From Siderastrea siderea (lineage: Eukaryota > Cnidaria > Anthozoa > Scleractinia > Rhizangiidae): a stretch of DNA of 64,000 nucleotides. The stretch covers positions 39,508,377 to 39,572,376 of the forward strand of contig OZ034970.1 of NCBI GenBank assembly GCA_964030785.1. Reading direction: 5' to 3'. The stretch's first letter is position 1. Every line of letters starts with the position of its first letter. This document shows, in pieces, positions 35,813 through 47,800 of this stretch. The notes below the pieces were generated by a model, which was not told where the DNA came from, searched no databases, and was given only the letters and a program-made list of their open reading frames with translations. The translations under genes were made by a program, and so were the position numbers.

Positions 35813-38800
35813 CCTTTAGCTATGCGATTCTATGAAATATTAAAAGAAAACCTACCTCCTCTCGGTCTGGAAAAATGTCGATAGCTGTTACAAACTGCAG
35901 CAACCGATGGAATGAAATCAGGTTGACCTGCTGAAGTAGACGAGTAGCCGATTTTGATAACTCCACTAGTACTGAGTCTAGCCGAATGAGAAGGAACAAA
36001 TCGAAAACTTGACGAGAAATTTCAACTTTTGATTACAGCTAGGTTAGTTCGCTTCAGAGCTACAGATTCCGATTTAGTGGCATTTCGTGTTTAATATTTG
36101 TCAAGATCTGAACACGATGAAAACCCAAAACAATAAGTTATATTTAGCTGCTGTAGATAAGCGACGTTTCCAGTTCATTCAAACAAACAGCCAAAGAGTC
36201 TGAGATGATTTGACAAGCCTTGACAGTTAAATGACAGAATATTGAAACATTGTAAAAACCAAGGAACACGGCGCAAGAAGAAGAAAATATTTCATGCAGA
36301 CAGTTTGAAGCTCGAAAAAAATTAATAACAACAGTAGTGTGACTTTCGAGTTCGGATTGTTGTGAAGCAATTCGCGGGAAAATTTTGCTAAAATTGTGCA
36401 AACACTTTCGAAAGAACATCGCGCCCGAAACTAGCCCCGCAAAAAATTTGGGCCCGAAGAGTTTTCGGGTTTTTTGAGAAACGAACACCAGCTTATTTAT
36501 GCGAGTTCCAGGGTTTGGCTAGCTAGCCTAGCTATTTATATATAACAGGCTTGGTCTGACCCCACTGACAATTTGCAGTAGCCTTCTAGAACTTCCCAGC
36601 ATGTAAACAGCAATCAAGATTCTCGCTGCGCAACATTCATTGAACAATGAAATCGCCTAACGGCACTCCGTTATAGTATGTTCTTTGATAAGGCAATTGT
36701 AAAATCCCTATACAGTTGGCAGAGATAAAATCAATCGATGTTTTACGGGGATTTTGCTTTGCTGCATCCTTTCACCACGCGTCCGCTCCGCCATCTTCGA
36801 TTCCCAGCATCCATCACTTCGACTTACATTTTATTCCCCACCGGGGAGGAGAGCGTCAAGAAAATCGTCACTGATGGAAAACATGTCGTGCGTGTGTTAG
36901 GAAAAAGTGAAGTTAACTTTTTAAAATGCACGGTTACCCCTAGTTTTTATGTAATCAATTAAAAGCAGGACAACTGTTCGGTATTGTGAAATACTTTTTT
37001 TCAGAAGAAAAACCGTCTGTCAAAAGTAATTTTACAAAACGTTCCAATCTACTGGGTCAAATAATGGCCCGCCAAGAACAGGAAATTTGCATATAGAATT
37101 CGGCAGCATGTTGAGAATTGTATCTTTGTTATTCATTACAAAGCGCCTATCAGTTTAGACCTCTTCATCTCCTTCTTAAGTCAAATAATGGCTATCTTTT
37201 ATTTGAAAGTTTCCTAATTTTTTAAAAATGCTCAATCAGCACTTTTTTTACCATATTTGGGCCTAATTATCTTTGAAAAATGCACGGTAACCCCCCATTT
37301 TCTTTTTGGATTTTAACAGCCTCTAGGTACGAGGAACACATCCCACATGGGGACAAATAAGAAAAAATGCCTTCCTATTAGGGGCCACCGTCCTTAAGCA
37401 GCTGATAAAAGAAACCTGAAAGCAATTCAGGCTTGAACGAGACTCGAACTCATGACCTCTGCGATACCGGTGCAGCGCTCTAACCAACTGAGCTGTCAAG
37501 CCAACTGGGAGCAAGTCATTTGTGAATATCCGGTATAAATCCTATTGGTGGTAAATGAATGAAAGTGAACAAATGAAATGCTCAAATAATGCAAATCATT
37601 GTGTGTGCGCCGTGTCCAGGGGCTCTCGTCGTCATTGCTAAAGCAGGCCGCGTCTTGCGCCAGAGATACTGTGACTTGATCATTGATTGATTCAGGAAGC
37701 TGTTGTCATCATAATGTAAACATCTCACACGCATGTCTCTTACCTTGCGAAGGAACTGTTTCCGCAAATAACAATTTCCCCTTCTTCTATGTACCAAAGA
37801 TCTGGAAATAGAAAATTACATTATAGTAACGAAAGAAAATAAGCAGCAAAATCACTGGTTTTGAAGTAAAGTTGATGTTTTTTTCTGTTTACTTTTTGGT
37901 TTTGTAATCCAAATCCATTCTGGGAATGTTCACCCTGGTGTCACACTCTCACCATATAGACTTTCGTTTTCTTATTTATAATGTAGGAATCTTTAAATTA
38001 GACTGATAGGAATTTTAGGAATTTTTAAATTCCTTGTCTAAATTCTGATTTCATCGTTGGTACGTTGTTCCCTGGGGCCTGTTTCTTGAACCCCCTGAAC
38101 TCCTGATAACTTACCTGAACCAAAAACTATTTTATGCGCACATCATTCATTAACAGAGACTTAATTTTATTGATTTTGAAAGCTGAATTTTGAGATCTTT
38201 GTAATTTTAAGAAGCACACTGCTAACAATTACCATGAAACGATGACAAAAACCGGTTCGGTTTTTTTTTTTCTATTTTAATGTCACACATTGGCAAATTT
38301 GCAGTCTGATTATCATCACCATACAATCGATACAATTGGGCGTGTACGGCCAAGGCTTACTATCATCTATTTGTGTGGTTGCTGTGCATTTATAATGGCT
38401 GGATCGGTTTATCAAACTAGCGAAACTAAAGGCGAAATTTAGGCTTTTTAAAACCGACGAACATGAAGTAAAACCAAAAAAAAAATTGTTGCCACGTTGT
38501 TTCTCTTTGGTTTTCTCACGTTGTGTTTTCACTCTGGCGAAAGAGAACTTCTCTTTCCCTACTTCCACTACTTCTGAGCGATTCCGACCGTTATTTGAAA
38601 ACATCGCTTTCGCGAGCCTTGCGTCGCCAAGGTAAACACAGAAAAACAAAGAGAAATAACATGGCAGAAATTTTATGAATTTTTCTTTTTTTTTTTTGCA
38701 TAGGTTACTCCGGACCTTTGCGGGTGTCCTCGGGGAAAAACTCGTGTGCACGCCATTTTAAAGGAAAATACGGCAAACTATATATTGTTGGAAAGCTTAA

Positions 38801-41800
38801 TAAATGTAGATTTCGAAAAAAAATATAAATTGCCGGTTTCTTCAATTCCGCAAAAGAAAATCACAAACAACCACGAAAATGACCATGTGTCATTCAATTG
38901 AATTAATAGGGTATAAAATCCAAGCGCATTGGCAAAATAACTACGCAGTGTTAATCACAAAGGATCAATCAACAAAAGTGTGTCAGCATTTTTCGATATT
39001 CTGACTGGTTAATTTTTAATTAATATGTCAAGTTCGAGCAGCAAAGAATGCACGATGGACATTGCATTGGAGATCGCCACGGGTGAAATATTATAAATTT
39101 CAAAAATCCCCGACACACTTTTGTTTCACGACATCTAAGGAATGTTCAGGTCAAATTTCACAGATATCTGCCGAATTTTGGTACCCTGTTAATTCATTTG
39201 TTTAATTGAATGACGCATGGTCATTTTGGCGGTCATTTTTGCAATTTTCTTATGTAGAATTATAAAAACTGGCAATTCATATTTTTTTCTAAAATCTACA
39301 TTTACTAAGCTTTCCAAGATATATAGTTTGCCGTGCTTTCTTTGAAAGTGGCGCGCATACGAATTTTTTCCCGGAGGACACGGGAGGACACCCGCGAAGG
39401 TCCGAAGCCCAAAATTTCGTCTATTAGTTTCGCTTGTTTGATACAGCCATTACAAATGCAGAGCACACCACACAAATGGAGGATGGTAAGCCTGTGTGTA
39501 CTTCTGGGGACCCTGGCCTCAAATCGTTGCATGCGTATTGTTGTGTCCAGGCTTTTTAAAAATAACCATCGTGTATGAATCTTAATCCCCCAAAATTGTG
39601 GGACCTTACGACTCAAAGAGAAAAGAGTGGATCTTCATGTTTCGCGTAAAAAGACGACAGAAAACGTCTCCAACATAAACACAGCACATTCGATACTCTC
39701 TTTTAAAGTCTTCGCGATCCATGAGGACCGTACGACAAGAGTTTAACCCGGTTTCTGCAGCATCCTACAGGTGATGCTAGTCCGTCGCAGTCACTCTCTC
39801 AGATTTGTTCTAACGTTTTCTAGATAAGAGAAAGAATTTGGAAACCTTCTTGATACGGTTGTAGTTCATAGTTCTAAGCAACACCTACAAGGACTCGAAC
39901 CGCTAATGTTCATGTCAAATTCCAACGTCCCCTCCTCGACTCCGCCTACAACTTAAATATGTGCGAGAGGGTGACATACCTGGGTTGTTGGCCCGCTCAG
40001 ATATTGTAAGGTTATGAAAATCGTCGTTTTGCACACATTTATATCTGAGATGGCCAACAAACAGCTGCAGTCCAATAAGCGCCATAACAGCGAGAAAGAA
40101 CAGAAACAGAACTAGCACATCACTCAGTAGCTTCATGGAACGGAGTAACGTGTTTACCATCGCCTTTAAACCTGCAAGAAGTCAGAGGCCGGTTGGTTAA
40201 GATCAGTAGCCCCCGTGTGCCGAACACTTGAGTAAAACTAGGATTTTCCCCGGTTCTATTTTACCAGGCTTGAATACTATGTACAAACAGCCTGGTTAAC
40301 CCTTGTATTCTTGCTATGTACACGCACGTCCGGTGATTGCTGTTCTGGGTAATTTAACTAAAAACAAATTAGGTATATTTCCTCCCTTGAGCTTTCAAAT
40401 TAAATTCATCATGACATACCAAGGATCTATCCAAAGAGAAAACTTTCCTCATCTGTAAAATCAGGGTTTACTCTAGTCTAAGCATGGTTCAATGTACTAG
40501 AGTAGGTCGCTTCTTAAACCTGACTTACCAAGTTTGGTACGCCTGGTATTCCATATGCCCTGGTAACCCTGGTAGCCGTTATAACGTGCCCCTCTTACTG
40601 GCCCTTGTAAGCTGGCCTCCCCTTTAAGGCCACCCTAGAAAATGACTTATACTGCCAATCAATAGAAAGACGGTGACGAAGCTGCGGTTATGTCGCGCTT
40701 ACGAGCCCTCCTTCTTCTTTCATCTACCCTGTTACAGGCACGTCAGGGTATGTACCCTTATCACCCTTTTCACTTTTTTCCCTATAATCCCCCCCCCCCC
40801 CTTGTCCTCAAACTTGCCTCTATAATAACGTTACACCAAGTTGCCTGAAAGAACGATTCACTAACCAGAGAAAATTTACTACGCGTGTGAGTGGGATAAA
40901 ACGACTGTAATGTTCTATCCTGGCCAAACGTATTGGGATTACAAGCAAATCGATTTTGACCACCTGTGGGTGAGTACATTATGAATTTCCATCGATCTCT
41001 TCCATGCGATTTGGCAAACTGTCCTAAGCACTTCTGATTAGGATTGCAGCCTCCCTATATAGCACAGACTGCTAACAACGAACATAGCATAGAGCGGTGA
41101 GAGTGGAAATTGCGTTTGCTTTGGTTTTGTTTTACTTCGCTCTGTGATAGGCTTCTAAACTTAAAGCTTCGCGCCACTTTCTCAACCAATTAGAAGCAAT
41201 ACAAAAACCGAGGTGTTTGGTTCATTGAGTTACTCGTGTTTTTAGTGAGTGGCTGCAGAAATAACCTGGGCTTTGGTATTATGATACTTAAATGAAAACC
41301 ACTCTGGCACGCTACACTCTCACTGAAAAACACTGGCCTGCATCAAATTAATATGACAAGTGACTCACCTTTCATTACCGATATTGTCCGCAACGCTCTT
41401 AAAACGCGAACAGTTCGTATTCCAGAGAAGTTAGCAATATTCGGCGCGAGTGTGACATACCTAGAAGAAATACAAAAAAAATATTTTAGGTGGTTGTGAA
41501 TGTAGGGGAATTACTTGAGGGACACTAATCCTCTCCACTTTTTGACACAGAAGGGGAGAGGCTAAGAGAACACTGAATCGACTTCCTAGCTATTACACAT
41601 GTAACCAGTTTTCATTATTTGTGTATAATTTGGTGAAGCTCTAGTATCTTTTAGTCGCCTAAGCTTCTGATTTAAAGATGGGTGCTTAATTAGCTAGTAA
41701 TTTCCACTTTCAAAAAATTTACTTTGCGGAAAGACGCATTGCCACTTTCTTCAAAATGGTAGACAAAAACAACCAAACAAATGGTAAAAAAGATTAGTCT

Positions 41801-44800
41801 GCCACTAGGTTTTTTTTTTCTCTGGAAAATTGTTGTCATACATTTAAGGTTGTAGTTGTTATTGTTGTCGTTGCTGTTGTTGTTGTTCCGTCGGTTGCTG
41901 TTGTTGTTGTTGCTGTTATCGTTTTGTTGTTTCCTTTTCCGTTGTTGTTTTATTTTTTGTCCTTGTTCAAATTTGAAGTTGCTGTTGTTGTTCTTGTTGT
42001 TCTTGTTGTTCTTGCTGCTGACTGATCTTGTTGTTGTTTTTTCGTTGTTGTTGCTTGCTTGCTGTTGCCATTTATTGTGTTGCCGATACTGACAGCATTT
42101 TGCTTTGCTAGATACCTTGCCCTACAAATGGTGACATTTTTGGTCTTTCCAAAAAGATCCCGGATATCCAGGATGGTACTCAGTCTCTCGAGGAGTTAAG
42201 AAACTGTAGATTTGAAGTTAGCTTAGAAAACTAAAAAAACACAGTAGGTGGAATTTAACCCACCAAAGTTTTCTTGAAAACCTGCTAAAAACACAGAAGA
42301 TAAAGTGTACCCGAATATAACGACTGTGAAGTCCAGACAGTTCCACGGATTCCTGAGGTACGCGTAAGAATGCAGAACAAATCCTCGTGCGATAATCTTA
42401 AGGATCATTTCAGAGGTGTAAATGAATGCAAAAATGTATCTGAAATAAAAAGCAGAATCATTACTTCTGGTAGCGTTCTCAGTAGCTAGCATTGTAGCCC
42501 TCCCCCCCTCCCCCCTCCTCTCACCTTTCCCCGTTCAATATTGGCAGTGATGGGAATGTTTCAATTTGTAAATGAAACTTTCACCAGAATTGTATGGGGG
42601 GAAGTGGGGAATCCGCGCCTTCAGGGTAAAGTTTTATGTGAGTGTCCAAGGTTAGTTAATTACCATGATTGTAAACTGGAAAAATGAAATTCGGTATCAT
42701 GGACGAGTGATCAGTTACGAAAGGTGGTTGCACAGGCAGGTTCGACTGTATTTTACGCTGTTGGCTACTAAAAAGAGATTCGACTGCGTTCTCCAAGGTC
42801 GCTAGTTTTTCCCATTTTTGCCTTGGCAAACGTGTGGACTCACTACCACTTTTTCAGTGATTTTTAGTCAGTCCCACAAGATGGCGTTGGCTGACCTTAA
42901 TGACATCCAAAACCAGTCTTCAATATGGCCTTTAAATAATATGGGAATGAATATGGGTTCTTTGAACAAGGCATGATCGCAAACACAAAAGCTAAGGCTG
43001 GAGTATTGCCTCCAGGTAAAAAGGTAAAGTCGCACACGAGCCAAGGAGGCCCACAAGGCCGGAGCTTATCCCATTTTCTGTAGCATGAAGCAACAGAGAG
43101 TATTGCTTCTCCCCCCTGGATGGGATGCTAGTCCATCACACCCCCAGCAGTATGTCGCCGGTACCCATTTATACACCTGGGTGGAGCGAGACTGTGGGGA
43201 AAAGTTTCTTGTCTAAGGAAACAACTCAAAGGCAGGGACAGGGCGTCGAACCACCGACCTTTAGATCTGAAGTCCAACGCTCTAGCCACTACACCACCGC
43301 GCCCCCACATTGCCTCCAGGTACTGCCTTTTATTTCTACGGAGATGTGGCGTGCGAAAACTGCACGGGTTTAACAACTTTTTGAAGTGTTCCAACTCGCG
43401 TTTGAGAGATTCTGTTTGACGTGTGCATGCATGCCAGCCTAGTACCCAACCCAGGCGCTCTCTTTCGCCCACACGACTTCACACGAAATTTCGTGACCTC
43501 ATTCGGTGACGTCACGACATTTCGCACCAAGTCGAGTCGAGTGAGCATGAGGAGAATGCCTGGGTACTAGCCTGCATGTAAGCCTCTGTTTTGTGTACTT
43601 ACTCAGCTTCTTCAGGTGGATGGTTCAAGGCGAGACAAATACAGTTTATAAGTATTATAAGAATAACGAAAAATTCGAAATATCTTTTTCGAATGAGTTA
43701 AGGACCGCGATCTTGTTTAGTGCGTGGTTAATACAATCAACACGTTATGTTGGAAAAGAGTAAATTCTTTTTCTGTTCAGTTCTTTTTTCGGTTGAATAG
43801 GTCGTGGACCGTTTTATCTTGTGATATCTTTAAACAGCTAGTTCACTCTAAGATAAAGCAAGAAATTTTCGATCAACACATTACGAAACTGTGCACAAAA
43901 AAATAAGGAACAGTAATGGTATCTGCTATTCTTATTTCCCATCCGCCCATTATCAACCCTTGCAAACGAAAACGTGAAAACAGGCTTAACGGACTTCATA
44001 GCCATCGTCAGAAATTATAAAGGAAAGTTATGCAAGAATCAGGTTTTGTGGGTGTGGCTGGAATTCATTTTCACCCTTACAAGGAACCAAATTTTCTCTG
44101 ACAAGAAATTTCCTTACATTTTTTGGGTTTAATGCACCTTAAAATCAGGTTGCTTTAACAATAGTCACTTAAAAATGTTTAGACTTCTTGGGCATATGTA
44201 TACGAAACCATGACTTTATCACGTCCCTTTTAGATGGGCGCCTCCTCCCAGCCTACCCCGCTGTCGCTTTACGTGCGTGTTATTATCCTCCCCCCGACAA
44301 TACGTCTCTCCTGAGAACGAAGGAACGTAGTAGCCCACCTCCACTCGAGTAATTACCGATGAGCATCACAATTGACAACACTCTAACAGGGCAGGTTTGA
44401 TATTAGGAGACAAAAAAACAAGCATGCGATTTCCTTATAAGGCAAAAGCAAGATTATTCAATAATAAAGTGTGTGCGGTGAACCGATGAGAAAGCAAGAA
44501 ATCTAAGGACGGTGCTTCCTTTTGTTACTGCGCATACGTTTTGCGCATCTCGGGTTTGGCGTGCGTTTCTCAAAAGCCCCTAAACTTTTCGGGTCGATTT
44601 CGGGCACGATAATTCACACTGTATCTTGTAAACAAAGACGTTTCTAAGCATGAAACTTTGGTATAAGTTAAATATTTCTTATCTTAAAGGCATGCTAAAA
44701 GAACAGCTTTGTATAACAACTGGTTCATATTTTTACGAATGGCTTTTCGGGGCCGAAAACCTTTCGGGACTTTCGAGAAACGCGCCCCTTGTCCGAGAGA

Positions 44801-47800
44801 ATCGGGTTACTAAAGGACGATGCCTACTAAGGGGCCGATTACATGAGGCGGGCTGGCCCGCTTAGCGGAGCTGGCTCGGTTTGCCAGGATCTCGGCACGT
44901 CTGTGAAACACACTAAAAATCAACGTTGCGATTACAGGGAAATATTTCATCCCGGCTAGCCGGGATGAAAATTTACCATGTAATCGCCATTGCTGGGCCA
45001 GCCCAGTTAGCCGGGCCAACACTTTCTCGTCACTAAGACACGCCAGAATAATGGATTAGCGAGAATAAAAACACTTGATTCATGCTCTTCGATGTAGCCA
45101 TCTTTTCACACGACAACTTCTAAATTTAGCCGCAGGCAGGCTGGCTCGCCTCATGTAATACCAGGCTGAGCAGTCATCTCGGCAGACAGAGCCAGCCCTT
45201 ATACCGAGCCAGCCCGGCTCATGTAATTGGCCCCTAAGACAAAGGTACTCTTGCACGGTTCACGGTTCATGACTATGTAGGAAAAACAGATCTTAGCAAG
45301 GGCTGTTGGAATCTAAAAAGAAAATTGGGAGTAGCCACGCATTTTCCAGATCGAGATAATCGAGCCTAAATATGGAAATATGTTCTGCATTTTAAAGCTT
45401 GTTTAGAATTGTGGTTGCTTAATTATCTCAAAAAATGCGTGGTAAGTTACATTTTTCTTTTTGGATTCCTATAGCTCTTGCTAACATCCGCTTTTTCTCC
45501 ATAGTCATATCCTGTGCAAAAATACCTCTGTATTAGGAGGGACTGTCCTTACTAACAGAAATTGACAATTTAATAAAAAATGTTATTTTATATTTTTCAT
45601 AGGATACTGATGAGTGATGATCTTGATAGCGAAGCGTCTGAGTGGATGAAGAGGTTCAAACAGGTACAGTGATTTGGACATATTGAACCTGTAGGCTTGG
45701 TCACGTGAGAGTTTGAAGCGGCGACTAAGAACCAGGAAGGTGTCCTTAGAAGGTTTAGCTGGAGACTGTAAAAACGGAAGTAACATTTAAAAGTTAACTC
45801 TCAGTTCAGTTGAAAGTTAAACAATACCACAAGTATTTTTATATTTTGTTAATGATTTTATTAATATTGAAATATTAAGTGCACGTGCATGCTTTCCATT
45901 TTAAGTGCAATAACTTTGGAACTTATCTTGTTGCCTAATTAAACAAAGAAAGGTAATTTTTTTGGAAAAAATGTGCATGCAGAGGAGAGGAGGCCGTATA
46001 AAAAAATCCATGCTTGATCAGCGTTTTCGATCTTTTATGGGCGACAGATTCTAAATCGGCCCCTAGAAAAATTACTTTACCCCAAATTAAAAACGCGTTG
46101 TTAAGTACACAAAATGTGTAATCCATTATCTTATGACCAGATCGTGCTGTTTTGAAAGGTGGAAAAGCTTTATAGAGTACCTTTCTTGCTCTGCTCTAAA
46201 CTTCACGTTTCTTATTCGCGATATCGCACGAGAAATGCCGCTAACAAAACATGTAACAAAATCTTCAAATTCGCGGTAAATTATGAGTAACTGAACAATG
46301 CCCCCTCGAAACTCGTGAAACTGTCCCGAGAATGTTTTGAAATAGGGTATCCTCAGTTGCTTTTAAATCAGTAAACCCATAGCGACAAGGAGTTGAGAAT
46401 TGCCTGATTTTTATTACTAGACTTGGATCAGTTAAAATACTCGAAGTAAAATAATAGAAGGATAAGACCGTTCCTTACGGTGGCAAAAGAATTTGCCCAA
46501 TGTTTCGGTTTGCGAAAAAAAAACCTTCTTAGCGGGCTACAAAAAGAAAATGAGTAGCTACGTTACAAGACCATTAACATAAATAAAAAATTAAAATAAA
46601 CGACAATGATAGGTCGGTAGCTGAACAGAAAATGCTATTAAAGAATCTGCATGATCACGTCCATTTAATCCTAGTCAAGGAACACGGACTGAATCGGTAT
46701 ACCATGACCCCATTAAAAATGAAAACATTGCCCTCAAGCAGATCATTATTTACAGCAAAACAATTATAGTAACTTTGCAGTGTAATGCACATGATTAGTC
46801 CATTATTCGCAGGCAATTATCATTCTCGACCCCAGTGCTTACGCTTCTGACTTCGCGCAGAAGAGCTCTGGAGTCGAGAATGAGGCAGTTATGCGCCGAT
46901 CAATTCGAAAGTTCAACATCCCCCCCCCCGGGCAACCTCCCGGGCATTTGAACTTTTGAAGATTGGCTTGTTCAAATTCCCTCCCCGCGGGGCAAAAAGG
47001 CCATTCAAATGCCCCACCAATTAGTACTGAAATACCTCTCCACCAAGCCAATTTCGTCTTCAATCAAACACTTTACACGCTTTTCAGAGAGAGAGATATG
47101 CCGTAATGATACCTTCAAACTTCTTTTAAAGACGCATTTGAAAGAGTTATTCACTAACCAAAGCGAAATTCTATCTTGTGAATCTGTCAAACCCCCGGGG
47201 GGGTACTCCCTTATATGGCCTATACGGGGATGTGCCGCTGGACAGGGTATGGTTTTTGGCCTCTCTGTCCTAAACAGGGTATGTGATTTCGTGCGAGTCT
47301 GTTATAAACAGGATATATAATTTCGCTCGAGTCTGTCCTAATTATAAACAGGGTATTGCATGTCCTAAACAGGGTAATAAAATATGAGGTTGTTGACCTA
47401 AACAGGGTATGTATTTTAGGATTTTTTTGTCCTAAACAGGGTCAGGGTTTCAAACCCTCAGCGGCTCACCTACACCCAAATATGGGTCGAGTACCCCCCC
47501 CCCCCCCCCACCCCCGGGGTCAAACCCTGTAAAGACCGAAAAAATTCACGGGCGTATTACGTCAGAACAAGAGATAAATCCGGTTCAAATTCCCCACCCT
47601 TTCAATGCAACGTTCAAATTCCCCCCTCCCTGGGCAAGATGCACAGTCAAATGCCCGGGGTATGCCCGGGGGGGGAATGTTGAGGTTTCGAATTGATCGG
47701 CGCATTAGCCGTAATGTTTTCTCTCGCCTGACAAAATAAATTAAATGATAATAGAAGTTGGTGACATAGACCCTTTAACGACTTTTGCAATTTATTGCAA

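Noticed and set aside
11379..37397. Elements A and B as long terminal repeats of one giant composite around the Polinton
   Set aside because: A has its own two ends, the Polinton has its own target duplication, and B is rearranged; independent insertions explain the layout.
39886..39910. B-box-like word ggactcgaacc as a tRNA gene
   Set aside because: No A box or cloverleaf could be found around it.
41856..42092. Leu-rich ORF
   Set aside because: Translation of a GTT/CTT microsatellite.
47009..47320. 103-codon ORF with a reverse-transcriptase-like tail
   Set aside because: Only a short stretch looks suggestive; it lies across element and minisatellite sequence and has no motif to support it.
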